From: Arcuatula senhousia
Lineage: Eukaryota > Mollusca > Bivalvia > Mytilida > Mytilidae
Direction of reading: 5' to 3'
Assembly (NCBI GenBank): GCA_963971305.1
Contig: OZ020306.1
Location: 70,901,022 to 70,965,021 of the forward strand
DNA: 64,000 nucleotides
Under the pieces are notes generated by a model, which worked only from the letters and a program-made list of their open reading frames with translations, had not been told where the DNA came from and made no database searches. A program made the position numbers and the translations under genes. Of the stretch, positions 1 to 11,375 are shown piece by piece. Position 1 is the first letter of the stretch; each line of letters begins with the position of its first letter.

Positions 1-130
1 TTAACAACAAAACTACAGAACTGGAATGATCAATCTCTTACATCCAAGAAGAACAGGAAAAAAACAAGGCAAGGCCATAAAAGGGGAATTAAGATCGCAA
101 TGATCCTGACTTGGTACCTGGAAGTAGAGA
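1..130 (-). repeat. R2 dispersed repeat fragment
   Basis: The start resembles 20190-20340: a stretch mentioning AACAACAAAACTAC, then AGATCGCAATGATCCTGACT. The same family occurs at 1780-2060, 2400-2700, 10480-10770 and 20190-20460. It often lies beside Penelope-like tails, so it may be part of the same or a related element. The copy is cut by the window edge. Confidence 0.45.
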
Positions 131-1140
131 GTTAACTTGTTTGAAAGACAGATGGCAAAAATCGTCATTCTGTTTATTTTTCTTAGTTAAGTATATCATC
201 AACCTGCCAATACGATGAAACTTATGTCATGCATATTACACTATTATCTTCACTTTTGATTTTCTTCTGTTATATATAATAATCTACTTTTCTTTTTTAT
301 TCGCTAAGAGAATGGTAAGAAGATATAATCATCATTTTAACGTATATCGAAACACAAAAGTGTAATAAACATCTCTGAAAGCTTAGTTTTCAAACACCCA
401 AGAGGACGAAGGACACCAACGAATCAAAGTTATTTGGCTTTGTGTCATTTTGATATTTATAATTGTAGTTCATATCATCTTTATATACATTTAAAATTAG
501 ACCTTATTGAAATATTTGTAAATGTCCAAACCTTATTTTGAAGTTTGCTTTAGGATATACGATTTTCAAATTGTGACAAGCAGATTACACTTGATTTCTT
601 TTGATAAATCTCAAAAAAATAATTTCTTTTTATTATAACTAAACAAGATATACGCGAAAATGCTTTTGTACTTAACTTGTTTAAACAGCGAGTTCATACG
701 TGTAGAAAAATGTTTTGTAAGATTTTTCTTAAAGGGTCATTTTTTATGTATAAACAGCAGTAAAGGTTCTTTTTGGTGAATTAAACTTGTATCTGTTTGA
801 TTTTGAGAGTGTGTTATTTTTGTGCTCAGTACAAGATTACCAATAAAGGAACGTTGGGTCCAAAAACTTGTTTTACCCCGCCGCATTTTATTTGAACCTG
901 TCCTAAGCCAATAGTCTATGTCAAACTTCCATTGATTGGTTTTGAATGTTATGTTTTGTATGTTTAGACTTTGGCCAATGCAAGACGATGAGCAGCAACA
1001 TTTGGTCGTGTTGAAGACTGCTGGCGGTTTTCCATTGTGATTTTTCAAATTCCGCGTCTCTATATCGTCTTTAAACTGCAATTTGTTTGCAGATAATAGT
1101 TACTTACGAGAAAACTTACATGTATCTGAACTCTTTATTA
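131..1140. other. No gene recognised
   Basis: AT-rich sequence. A minus-strand frame at 737-1081 (114 aa, with a Cys cluster CCCSSSC) matches no family I recognise and is probably chance or an old element fragment. Nothing else could be supported. Confidence 0.4.
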
Positions 1141-1560
1141 TTTTTTCATAGAATTGAGATCAAGAACACAACGGATTCTAGGAAGTCTGCTTCATATTTA
1201 GATCGATTTCGAAAAAAAACTCAAGAGACACTTTCAACCTATATGATAAACATGATGACTTCAACAATCCAATCGTCAACTCTGACAAAAAAAATTGCTA
1301 ACACAGGGTTATGTTGCTCCTTAGTTGATATCTGTACTCGAGACATTTCACGGAAGACACCATGTGATCATATATAAATTTGTTATTTTTATCTCTTAGA
1401 TACGTGCTGATATTGGTTTGTCATAGTGTTTTCCCTTTATTGGGTTTGACACACTGAATTGAAAATTGGCAACGCGACAGGTGTGCTATAGCATTTAGGA
1501 ACTGCTAACCTTTTCGGAGCACCAAAATTTACTCTCATTACGAGACACCCCTACAAACAA
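1141..1560 (+). pseudogene. Penelope-like RT 3' fragment (decayed)
   Basis: The translation near 1150-1200 reads EIKNTTDSRKSASYLD, nearly the same as residues about 212-227 of the RT copy at 54165-55199. It is followed by shifted remnants of the RT C-terminus (GYVAP-like, then a relic of the ISQMSADVGLS end) and by the 3' tail with GCAACGCGACAGGTGTGCTA and TCGGAGCACC. Frames are broken, so this is a dead partial copy. The first two-thirds of the RT are missing. Confidence 0.65.
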
Positions 1561-1779
1561 GGCTTCTAACAATATAGTTTTTATATGTAAAGCACATTAT
1601 ATATAATAAATGTCTGCTTCAAGAATTTGGAATTAATGGTAATTTATCTGCTAGTGATTACATTTGATAAAAGAACAAGAAGAGTTGCCTTATTTGTACT
1701 GGATACCCAAACTTAACAGAATAAGATGTACATGTAATACGATCCCTAAAAAAACATCCTTCGTTATCAGCCACTGGTA

Positions 1780-2170
1780 GAAAATTTCAAAATCGTGTCA
1801 GACAAAATTGTTAGTAACTGTTTTGGTTTGACTGGTTGTTGTACTGAGATGATCACCTCAGCATTCCTAATATGTCTTCACAGTCCTCTTGTTTTTTATG
1901 ACACTACTGGATTAAAAGATCGCAACGAAAGTGGAAGGTTATCTCGCCATTATACATGGTTAGACTTATCATTTCTTTTCAAAATGCCTGTGCCAAGTCT
2001 TGTCTCATGGGCATTTGAGATGGATTCTCAAAGTTCGGTTATTTGTTATTACCTTTATTGGTTACATCGTGCTGTTCTCGTTCTTGTTTCCTGGTTTTGT
2101 CGTTGCCCTTTCCAACATTTGACATTCGAATGGCCTTTTTGTCCATATTTGCTATCTCAAGAATGTGAGT
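1780..2170 (+). repeat. R2 repeat joined to a PLE-type tail
   Basis: From about 1850 the text (GATCACCTCAGCATTCCTAA) follows R2. From about 2010 it resembles 10715-10760 (TTCTCAAAGTTCGGTTATT). From about 2070 it becomes the Penelope-like tail (GTGCTGTTCTCGTTCTTGTT, then ACATTCGAATGGCC). The open frame at 1795-2172 is a by-product of repeat sequence, not a gene. Confidence 0.5.
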
Positions 2171-2399
2171 GATGATTAGTATGTATATACTTGTTAAAAA
2201 TTGGATTTATTCATTCATTTTTATTTTTGTATGGCTTGTGTTTAATAGGCTATTACACAATTGTATAAATTCTTGCATTTGTTTCTTTGAGAATATATCA
2301 TTACAACTTATATTTAAACGTAACTTTTGCTACCGGTTCTTTTCAACTTGCGGTGAGGTATCAGTGTAAGGTCCACGGTGAGGACTTCCCTGGGACAAT

Positions 2400-2700
2400 A
2401 CAGGTAATAACAAAATAACCGAATTTAAAGAATCAATCTCAAATGTCCATATTAAGACATGTCAAAAGCAAGGAAGACATACCGGGAAAATTGAAGATCG
2501 CAATGGTCCTGACTTGGTACAGGCATTTCAAAAGATATGGTGCGTTAAACCAGGTTTTAAGGCATGCCAAACCTCCACTTTCCATTGTGATCTTTGGGTC
2601 CGGTAGTTACACAAAATACAATAGGTTTGTGAGACATATTATGGATGCTAAGGTGGTCATTTCAACAAGCCAACACCAATAAAATCAAGAATTAACCATT
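2400..2700 (-). repeat. R2 dispersed repeat, minus orientation
   Basis: This is close to the reverse complement of 10500-10740. Shared stretches include AAGATCGCAATGG, GACTTGGTACAGG and TATTATGGATGCTAAGGTGG. The open frame at 2443-2682 lies wholly inside the repeat and is not considered a gene. Confidence 0.6.
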
Positions 2701-2744
2701 TCGACTAACATGATTTTGAATTTATCTGGCTGATAACGAAGGAA

Positions 2745-2960
2745 GATTTTTTGAGAAAAGCAAAGAGGCACCAATGGGGCATTTGAGTGTCAAAAGTCCA
2801 AAAGGGCAACAACAAAACCGGTAAACATGAACAAGAACAGCACGAGCAAACACAAAACACAAAATCAACCAAATAGAAATCAACAACGCGTACTCAAGTC
2901 GTAACAAGAGTGAACTCGGGTGCTCCGGAAGAGTAAGTGGAATCCTTCAATACATCCTCG
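2745..2960 (-). repeat. Penelope-like 3' tail repeat
   Basis: Reading on the minus strand, the tail runs from TCCGGAGCACCCGAGTTCAC to ATTGGTGCCTCTTTGC. The same order is seen downstream of the RT stop at 54165. No RT sequence is attached, consistent with strong 5' truncation. Confidence 0.65.
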
Positions 2961-3126
2961 ATAGCTAGAGATTAAAGAAACCACCGAATCCATTTGCTTT
3001 ACAGCATTAGAGATCGTATAAGACGTATTTTCTCATAATCTTGGTCTAATAGTCGTTTGCGGAGAAAGCGGTGTCGAATAAAAAAATCTGAAAAATGCGT
3101 GCAAGCCCTGGCATATCGAATAAGTT

Positions 3127-4180
3127 CTAAAATATAGACACCATATACAGATAACGTTGATATGTTACTTTCCAGGTTAGGAAAACTAATAATTTAAAAA
3201 TTAAAATCGTTTCTTTTTGAGTAAATTTTTGTACTTGGATGACAACCCGGGTCAGATTCGAGATGTAAATCCAAGAATGAGGTAAAGCAAATGGATTCCA
3301 TCTACCAAACGAAGAATTGTTGACAGAGAGGACCTCAATATATCTGGAATTGAAATTAGAGGACATTGCCTCTTCCATCTTCATGTTCTTTACGAGTTCC
3401 TTTAAAAAAGTTAGTATCTTAAAAGTATAAAACAAGTCGGCGAGAAGAGGAGCACAGTAAATGCCCATTGGAATGCCGATTTGAAAAATCTCTTCTCCAA
3501 ATGTGACAAATATATGGATGTTGTAAATAAGGAAACCAAGCCTACAGAAAAGAAGTAAAGGTGTACCAAAGGGGTAATCAACATCATAAAACCGAAAAGA
3601 CAAAGACAAAATCGATAGACAAAAAATCTTCATAACAAAACAAACCACACAACAACAAAAACCACAAACACACACACATAACAACAAAACTGCATTCAGC
3701 AACGTGAAATCAAGTCGAAACGAGAGTGTACTCAGGTGTTCCGGAAGAGTAAGCAGTTCCTGCTTGCTATAGCACACCCGTCAGGTTGCCAAAGATCGAT
3801 TTAATGTGGGTCAAATCCGGGAAGAATGACATTACCGAACTCTATGTCAAACTTGATCCAAAGTGTAACAAACCTTATCTTTATAAGATGTTTTGAAAAA
3901 AAAATGTAAAAAATAACATAAAACAACAAAGTTCCTTGAATTCGAAAAAGCCTTTTCAATAAGTATTTTTTCGTGTAGCAATTTGGTGTACAAATTTGAA
4001 AAATCGAAAAGTTTCAGAGAATGACCGGGATTTAAAATTATCTAACAGATCTTTTTAGTTCTTTAAAATCCACATACCATTTATTCCACTACGATTATAA
4101 ATAGTGTCAAAGTTTGCGTGTTGTCCTTTTTTGACAGAAGACCAGATCTTAGTGAGTTGAACGGACAGTTCTGTAGTTGG
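3127..4180 (-). pseudogene. Penelope-like RT fragment split by a second PLE tail
   Basis: On the minus strand, 4180-3900 encodes the RT entry segment (YNRSGINGMWILKN, then an FDFSNLYTKLLH-like motif A). At about 3541-3862 a complete 3' tail of another copy intervenes in the same orientation (CTCTTCCGGAACACCTGAGT, ending ACCTTTGCTTCTTT). RT sequence resumes at 3540-3290 with motif B (GIPMGIYCAPLLADLF) and a decayed motif C region (RYIEVLSVNNSSFG in place of RYIDDVLSLNN). The catalytic YIDD is altered and stops are present, so the copy is inactive. The 216-aa frame at 3127-3777 is a chance fusion of tail and RT. Confidence 0.7.
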
Positions 4181-4299
4181 ACACAATAAAGACCCAGCTA
4201 CATACCTATAAGCAATACAATAACCGTTCCTTTGACTGTTTATTTCATTTTGATATTTATAATATCTTTTCGTGTTACAGTACTCGTATGGTAAAAGCT

Positions 4300-4440
4300 T
4301 TCCTCTCTCACCATTTCCCATTGTACCGTATACCGTCCCCATACACCATTTACCATCCCCATCCCCATACTTTATTAACCGTCCCCATCCCCATTTCCCA
4401 TTGCATTTCTCATACATCATATATGATCTCCATATCAAAA
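4300..4440 (+). repeat. CCCCAT/ACCATT low-complexity block 1
   Basis: Irregular repeats of CCCCAT, TTTACCAT and CCATTTCCC, pyrimidine-rich on the plus strand. A second block with the same words lies at 5035-5235, beyond an AT-rich spacer. Confidence 0.7.
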
Positions 4441-4920
4441 ATGCAATTGGTTATTTTCGACAATCTTATTATTTTACTTATTGATTTAATTAATATTAAT
4501 AATACATAAAAATAATGTATGCAATTTTGATACGGATCTTGAGCCATTATCTAAAACAACATACATGTTGTCATTAAATTTAACCCTGACCTTTCCGGTA
4601 ACTTGTGCACAATCGATTTATATTTTTTATCAACCAGTAGGTACTTATGAATACATTGAATAAATAACAAAATAAAAATAAAAATATTTTAATGGCCCTA
4701 AAATGAACATATTTTAATCAGATATACAGCTTTTCTTTAAAAGTATGTTTTACAATTTTATTAATTATTTTGAAAATAATACTGTATAAAATTTACAAAC
4801 ATTATATTTTCAAATAAATACATAAGGATTCCGCCTCATTAACTGAATTAAAAGATGAAATAAAATGATATATTTTTTAAAATATCAACAATTAAAATTT
4901 ATATTCATCATTAACAATAA
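4441..4920. other. AT-rich spacer without genes
   Basis: Very A/T-rich sequence between the two CCCCAT blocks. No coding potential or known repeat seen. Confidence 0.4.
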
Positions 4921-5010
4921 TATAATAAGCAGAGGCACCAATGGAGCATTCGAGTGTCAGAAGTCCGAAAGGGCAACGACAAAACCGGTAAACATGAACA
5001 AAAACAGCAT
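4920..5010 (-). repeat. Penelope-like terminal tail fragment
   Basis: CAGAGGCACCAATGGAGCAT followed by GTCCGAAAGGGCAACGAC is the extreme end of the PLE tail in minus orientation. It directly abuts the second CCCCAT block. Confidence 0.6.
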
Positions 5011-5034
5011 TTACTATTTAAAAATGGACGAATC

Positions 5035-5235
5035 AAATACAAAATACCATTTACCATCTCCTTTCCCCATTCACCATTCAATGGACCAATCAAACTCGAA
5101 ATACCATTTACCATCCCCATTCCCTATTTACCAATCATATTTACCATCCCTATCCCCATACACGATACCATTCTCCATATGCCATACCGGTATACTATCC
5201 ACCATCCCCATCCCCATTCCCCATCCCCCCTATAC
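5035..5235 (+). repeat. CCCCAT/ACCATT low-complexity block 2
   Basis: Irregular tandem words ACCATTTACCATC and CCCCATTCCC. It contains two nearly identical 60-bp sections (AATACCATTTACCATC at about 5038 and 5098). Frames through it are low-complexity and not coding. Confidence 0.7.
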
Positions 5236-5707
5236 CATAGATTGGGAAACTTTTACTATACAGGGACTGTATCCATGTATTCACCAACATATATTCATAA
5301 CACCTATAACAACACTACAACACATACAAAATGAATTAATGCTTCTACAAATAGAAAAACAATACTGTAAACCAACTTATTTTTAAGAGAGGTTTATATT
5401 CGTGGATTTCGTGAGGAGCAGAAACTCGCGAACACAAATCGTCACCGAATACCTCATTTTCATAGTAATATAATTGTTTTCTCAAAGATTCGCATAAACA
5501 CATAGCCTCAAAAAATGCCCTCTGACACGTAAACGCGAAATATAACAGTCGAGAAAATAAACTGGTTTACAGTATATACCACGACACATTAATGACAATC
5601 TCTAACGATGTTAGGTCAGAATAAAATTTGGTTAGTTTGTGTTTTGAAGATACAAATTTAATTCATCTCGACGAAAAAAAAAATACAACGTTAATTTGCT
5701 TTCAGTC

Positions 5708-5973
5708 TCATAGTAATTCAAGGAGTTTGTCTCGACATTGTGCAGTTTCTGCAATTTTGTGAAAGTCTTTCCGTAGGTTTATCCCTGAATGTATGGCGCC
5801 GTCCGATATTCGCCAATTATCTAGCATTTGTAGACTTTGCTTGATTCTTAAAGCATAGCAGATTTTGATGTCGCTAATTTCGTCTGAAGAAAATCCTAAC
5901 TTTGTAGCTATTGGTTCCCATTCATTCATCATAGCTTCAGCCACCTTTTGTAAATTTCTGTTCGAAAATATTC
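5708..5973 (-). CDS. Terminal exon of a Death-domain gene
   Basis: The exon starts after a good acceptor (CTTTATCTTTTAG, with AG at 5975-5974) and ends at TGA 5708-5710. It encodes about 88 residues with a Death-fold pattern: LQKVAEAMMNEWEPIATKLG, FSSDEISDI, SLQMLDNWR, then an LRKDFHKIAE helix and a LLELL end. The W before the I-A-x-x-LG helix and the QMLDNW helix are typical of the family, which acts as a homotypic adaptor in apoptosis and innate immune signalling. The incoming phase (two bases, GA) fits the single-G overhang of the exon at 7406-7493. The partner and exact gene are not identifiable. The family call rests on pattern only. Confidence 0.65.
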
Positions 5974-7405
5974 CTAAAAGATAAAGATTATAGCATGCAA
6001 TATCTAATACATTGTACAATTGTACATGTTTAAGTGTCTCTGTCAAGATCACACATAACTAGTCATATTATATTTTTTTTTGTTATTTACTGGTTGTATC
6101 TATTGAATAAAGCAAAAAGGACTTGACATATAAGCTTAAACATATAGTGCTGACGATAAGTGTACAATGTACAAATGTGAATGCTGATTCCTCGTAATGG
6201 ACAGACGAGCGGGTGAATGAACAGACTGAACACAATTACAATGATGTGTTCTTAAAATTAATAATATAATTAGGAAAGCTGAAACTATTGCTGAAATATA
6301 ATCGATTTTTTTTTCATTTCATATATAGTTCGAGGATTTGAGACAAGCTTCTTTAGTTTAATTTGATCATTTTTATAAATGCACACTATCATTACCAAAG
6401 AAAACGTTTAAAGAAAGATGAATCAAATTCTAAAAGATTCAACGTAATTTAACGAAACTTTGCTTATCTACAAGAAGAACACATTACTGATTGAATGAAT
6501 TTTTGAAATTCAAAACACGAACAAATATTTATGTCTACCATCAAATTTTTAATATTAAAAGAACAATCCCCAGAAACAGGTTAGCTAGCCGTTAATCCGC
6601 ATGTTTTCGTAGCCTTAAATAACGTATCCCCATTGTTACGTTTGTAGAGTTTCGTTCGTTCGTGTATTGTTGACAATCCTATATTGATAAGATACAGTAA
6701 AACGTTATGGTATTATTTCAAACGATTATTTGCAAAATGCGAAAAAATATATAACATAGAAATGCTTGTCACACCTATCAAAATGTATTTATGTGAATGC
6801 GATTTGCATCTCTTAACAAAGCTTCCTTCCGGGAGACGGATTTATATAAGGCTTAAAGTCTTGTTTCTGAATGCCGTCATTAAGTTGTTGTATTATCGTG
6901 TTTCATGTATCGTTTATAAAGATGTATTTGCAAATAAATTAATAAATATGTTTACACTAAAGCTTCCTTTATACATTTTCTCATTTTTGTAGCTCTGGTT
7001 AAGTTAACTATACAGTTTTTTACATGTCAAAAAATACTAAAATGGACTTATTTTCAGTGAATATTTTATTAAAAAGAGAATCAACAATTGTATTTATTCT
7101 TTTATATCAACAATATATTTTTGTGAATGTTGGAAACTTCTTAAAACAAAAAAACGGCTAAGCTTTTTCAAGATGCAAACAATGATATGACGGTTTATTT
7201 TTCTAAAATATATTATGTTCACTAAAAACATAAAGCATATTTCATTAAACTATTGTTCATTTATTTACCTAGCTAACATATAAATTAATTAAGAATGAAA
7301 TTTCTAATAACATTTTAACCATAACTGATTAAACTAAGTTCACACATAGAATTACAGTACTGTAGATACGCAAGCAAAATACAGAAGGCTATGATAGTAT
7401 TATAC
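5974..7405 (-). other. Probable intron of the Death-domain gene
   Basis: It is bounded by a GT donor at 7405-7404 and an AG acceptor at 5975-5974 on the minus strand, with matching phase 1. The interior is AT-rich and no other feature was recognised. A plus-strand frame at 6684-6992 has no recognisable family. Confidence 0.5.
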
Positions 7406-7493
7406 CCTTTTCCGGAAGATAAAACTTAACAAACTGCGACGCTTCCTTTTTCAAATCGGTATCTTTATGGTGAGCTGCTATTAGCTTTTCAAC
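7406..7493 (-). CDS. Internal 88-bp exon of the Death-domain gene
   Basis: Too short for ordinary ORF finding. An acceptor (TTTGTAG) precedes GTTGAAAAGCTAATAGCAGC and the donor follows as AAAAGG|GTATAA. The exon is open in the frame handed over by the neighbouring exons: phase 0 from 8426-8646, leaving phase 1 for 5708-5973. The peptide starts VEKLIAAHHKDTDLKKEA and ends FYLPEKG. It looks helical, and I do not recognise a domain in this piece alone. Confidence comes mainly from the agreement of splice sites and phases on both sides. Confidence 0.6.
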
Positions 7494-7648
7494 CTACAAA
7501 TAGTAATTTACAATTTTACTGCAAAAAGAAGATTGAACAAATCTGTGACACCTAAAAAGATAATCCGCCAAATATGCCTTTTCCATGTAAACGGTTTTGT
7601 TTGTTTATTTGGCTAAATTGAAGATATACTATTGACATTGATTATTTA

Positions 7649-8134
7649 TACTCTGCAAAAAAAGTTACACATAGATAGAAAATTCCACGTAGGTTTAATG
7701 CAAATCGAAACAATTTCAAATCATTATTGCGGAGCTGTTCTTCAACCGATTTTCACGAAATAAAATCCAGTAAAAAGAAAACAAAATGAAGATTGTTTGA
7801 TATATAAAGACCAAAATCCTAACTTCAATGGTTTTTAAGAAATTGGGAGTAGAACACGACTAATTTTTTTCACGGAACATTTTGCATTGATTTAAACGGG
7901 AAATTGAATCGTAAAATGTACACTTGAGTTCCACTTGCAATATCTTTAAATGCAGCGATGTTACGATTTTACTCAAAATTAAACAAACAATCTCTATTTT
8001 GTTGTCTTTTTACTGGATTTTATTTCGTGAAAATCGGTTGTAGAACAGCTCGGCAATAATGTTTTGAAATTGTTTCGATTTGCATTAAACCTACGGGGAA
8101 TTTTCTATCTATGCGTAACTTTTTTTGAAGAGTA
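7649..8134. mobile_element. 486-bp palindromic MITE, TA target duplication
   Basis: The two halves are long inverted copies of each other. They begin TACTCT(G/T)CAAAAAAAGTTAC and both contain AGGTTTAATGCAAATCGAAA and CAACCGATTTTCACGAAAT. TA flanks each end (7647-7648 and 8135-8136), as for Tc1/mariner-type insertion. No coding capacity. It lies in the intron between the exons at 8426-8646 and 7406-7493. A related half copy is at 18708-18812. Confidence 0.85.
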
Positions 8135-8425
8135 TATTTAGCAGAAACTGTTCACCTTTTTTAATGATCTAACAAAATACCCTTTAATATTTCTTAAGGT
8201 TTTTTATGCTATTTTATGTTATGTGTGTCGCTTTAAAGAATTGTCATGTCTGTGTTTGTTCTTTTATCTTAAATTTCTTTTTAATTTAAAAAAATAAATA
8301 AATGTTTAAATGGTTTCCCGGTTAATTGTATCCATTTTCAAAAATATATTGCTAGATCTATTTTTCAAAGAGTGTTATTAGGGATAGAAAAAATGGCTGA
8401 TTCTAAAACAAATATATGGGCATAC

Positions 8426-8646
8426 CTTATTTGAAATTGTATCTGCATTAATTGATATCCATTTTAAAAGAAACATCTCACTACGTTCTCGTTCAGTAGC
8501 TGTAGGTTTCATTTCAGTGACTTTTTTACAAATTTCTTTGTAGTCCCCACTGGTGCTCGTTAAGTGACCGGCATGATGAACCCATCTGGTTGAGTTGAAA
8601 TTATCACGGGTTAATTGCCAAGCAATAAATTTTGCAACGGCCATCG
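8426..8646 (-). CDS. Internal exon of the Death-domain gene (N-terminal region)
   Basis: The acceptor ATTGTTTCAG precedes CGATGGCCGTTGC and the donor is AATAAG|GTATGCC. The 221-bp exon is open throughout and gives about 73 residues, beginning MAVAKFIAWQLTRDNF and ending NADTISNK. It contains a WVHHAGHLTSTSGDY stretch and a basic/acidic helical stretch (CKKVTEMKPTATERERSEM). It enters with one base supplied by an upstream exon and leaves in phase 0, matching the next exon. I do not recognise this part; it may be a second helical interaction domain. The ATG near the start may be internal, because a splice acceptor lies just upstream. Confidence 0.6.
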
Positions 8647-8649
8647 CTG

Positions 8650-10470
8650 AAACAATACACATGTTTCAATTTATAAAAGCAAAATGCAAGCTAGACTTGA
8701 CTCTTTAATGATTGACAGTCAAATATAGCAAACGCAATATTTTCTTTAACAATTTGAAAGCAAAAAATGTGCTTCGTTTAAAATCCTTACAATCAACAAT
8801 ATACCCATAAAACAATCTAAATCTGTAGCTATTATAACCTGAGACGAATATACTATACGAGAACAACGAGACGTAGAGGAACTCTCTTGAGAACACTCAC
8901 AGTTACTCACAGCTAGCTAAGAAGCAATTATCGACTGATGTAAAACAAAATCAATTTATCGAATTTAAATCCAACACAATATTTCAAACAAATAATGATT
9001 TAGTGTCGTATGATCACATAGAACCGACAGTCAAAAGGTTATAAATTTACGTTTTAAAGTTACTATCAAATTATCAATATTTCTACCAAAAACACAAATT
9101 TTAAACATTTAACTAAAACTTCCAACTCGTATTCTTTCGTTAATAAGTTTTTAAGCCAAATTACCATGTCCAGATGATTGTTTTTGAATTTCCAGGCCTT
9201 GTTAACAACATTTCCATAATAGTGCAGCGGTTTGACCAGGAAAAAATGACTTTAATGGTCCGACAGAACACACACCTATATTGTATATCATTTTAAAGAG
9301 GAATGTCTCTAGTTTCAGATAAAACAGGTCGTCACATGTTTCTATTGGTCAAATTTGAAATATTTAAGGTATAAGATCACATAGTTGGAAAGTTCAAAAT
9401 TCTAGTTGTTGGCTTTGAAATTACAGCTATAATATTTGTAATAAGTTTTTATGGAAGATATTGAATTTGAATTAATCTTTAAAGTTTACAATTGAATTGA
9501 ACCTACAAAACATCTGCCTGAGTTTCAAAAAGTGACGCTAAATGACGTTTTTTGCTGGCTCTAAGAAAATACATTAAAACAGATATATTTATTTTGGTTT
9601 TACCGTTTTTATTTTAATTTTTTGCCACCAAAATGCATATAAATAAAAATTCAGACTTTAAACCATCATATAAAACAGGTGATGCATCGCAAAAACAAAT
9701 GACAGTAACATATGGGGCGTCCGAAAAATGTAGCTGCACACGAAAATGTCCTGTTTAATGACCATTTTAATGCTAATTGACAATTGAAAACACATATTAC
9801 ACACAAAATAATTATAAGAACGTTACCAAAAGGTTAAAAAGAATAAACATTTTACATTATTGTGATACATTTATCCTAATAAATTGGTGAGAAGCAAAAT
9901 CTAAGAAGTATCAAATCTCGAAGTGATAAAAAGATAATCAAACAATCAGTAGATATCGAAGCTAAAAGCCCAAACATCTCAGCAAGAACTCCGGCTTGGA
10001 CAAGAGATTGCTACGGAAGGGTGCACAGTTATCAGTTATCAGCGGAGAATAATGATGAAATGACAAATCTGCATGCATCTGAGGGATTGAAATCCTACAT
10101 TAGTCTACGCGCACATGTGTCTTTCGTAATTGTTTACAATGCAAAGCTTACACATGTGAATGGAATATAGAAGTAATTAAATCAGCTAACATTTGCGAAA
10201 ACACTGCAGTCCACTGTAATTTGGAAATATTTTGCCTTGCCCTTTTCACATGCATCAAAATTACATATATTTTTTTTATAAAATATAACGCAGGAAACAA
10301 GTCGAGGAAAGTAGTCGTCTAAGAGATGGTAGTTACGACTGGACTCGCGTGTACGCTGTTGTGTCTATATACGATCTATGATCGAACTTTTCATTGATTC
10401 AAGAAAAAAAAACAAATTAACATAGAACCCAATTGATAATCGACATGCCCAACTTTCTTATTGACTTATC
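8650..10470. other. No gene recognised (possible 5' part or intron)
   Basis: This must hold or lead to at least one more upstream exon of the minus-strand Death-domain gene, because the exon at 8426-8646 begins in mid-codon. I could not find a convincing one. A minus frame at 8705-8896 has no family signal. Confidence 0.4.
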
Positions 10471-10479
10471 TCTTATTTG

Positions 10480-10770
10480 GCTGGTTGATTAACTGATCAT
10501 GAGATGACCACCTTAGCATCCATAATATGTCATCACAAACCCGTTGTGTTTTGTGTAACTACCGCACCCAAAGATCGCAATGGAAGAGGGAGGTTTAGCG
10601 CACCTTAAAACCTGGTTTAACCCACCATTTCTTTTGAAATACCTGTACCAAGTCAGGCCCATTGCGATCTTCATTTTTTCGGTATGTATTCCTTGTTTCG
10701 TTTCGTCTTATGGACATTTGAGATTGATTCTCCAAGTTCGGTAATTTTGTTATTACCTTTATTGACAATA
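10480..10770 (+). repeat. R2 dispersed repeat
   Basis: Near-complete R2 copy in plus orientation. It runs from GAGATGACCACCTTAGCATC through AAGATCGCAATGGAAG and ACCAAGTCAGGCCC to CTCCAAGTTCGGTAAT. It is the reverse complement of 2400-2700. Confidence 0.65.
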
Positions 10771-10879
10771 CATTTGTTTAGTTTGGTGATGTGTTTTAAA
10801 CTAACATTTAGGATTTCAATTGCACTAATTGTGCACCTTTGCTCTTTGATTTCTTTCTTTATTCATATGGAACAGACAT

Positions 10880-11375
10880 CTTACAATCACTTCTTGCCAA
10901 GTAAACTAGCTTTCTTTTTTACTTATATTGATGATGTATTTTCGCTGAACAATTCTAGATTTAGTGACTTCCTCCATCTCTTCAACCTCAAAGGACTTGA
11001 GATAAAATACACAACGGATTCTAGGAAGTCTGCCTCATATTTAGATCTACCTTCACTGAAGATATTCAACAAAGCTCTATGATGAACGTGATGACTTCGA
11101 CATTCCCTTCCTGTAGCAATATTTCGTCTGCTCCCGCTTATGGCGTTTGCTATTAGCAGCGCAACGGGTGTGCTATGGCAAACATGAATCGCTTACTCTT
11201 CCGGAGCACCCAAGTTCGCTCTCTTTACGATTTGAGTTCACGTTGTTGATTGCTATTCAGTTATTTTTGTATTTTTGTGTTTTCGTGTTGTGTGGTGTCT
11301 GTTTTTTCGTGCTGTTCTCGATCGTTTTTACTGGTTCATATTTGCCTAATGGTATAGCTTCTTAGTTTCTAACAC
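10880..11375 (+). pseudogene. Penelope-like RT 3' fragment with tail
   Basis: The reading frame ending at 11082 contains TYIDDVFSLNNSRFSDFLHL followed by KYTTDSRKSASYLDL. This is RT motif C and downstream sequence, very close to the copy at 54165-55199. After a frame break, CTCCCGCTTATGGCGT is a relic of the SAPAYGVYVSQL region. The text then jumps to the 3' tail (GCGCAACGGGTGTGCTATGG, CTTCCGGAGCACCC). Motifs A and B are absent. It is a truncated, internally deleted copy lying just outside the giant element. Confidence 0.7.

Noticed and set aside
737..1081. 114-aa minus-strand frame with a CCCSSSC cluster
   Set aside because: Possibly an old element fragment, but no motif or context supports a call.
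4177..5386. Overlapping His/Pro/Ile-rich frames on both strands
   Set aside because: They are translations of the CCCCAT/ACCATT low-complexity blocks.
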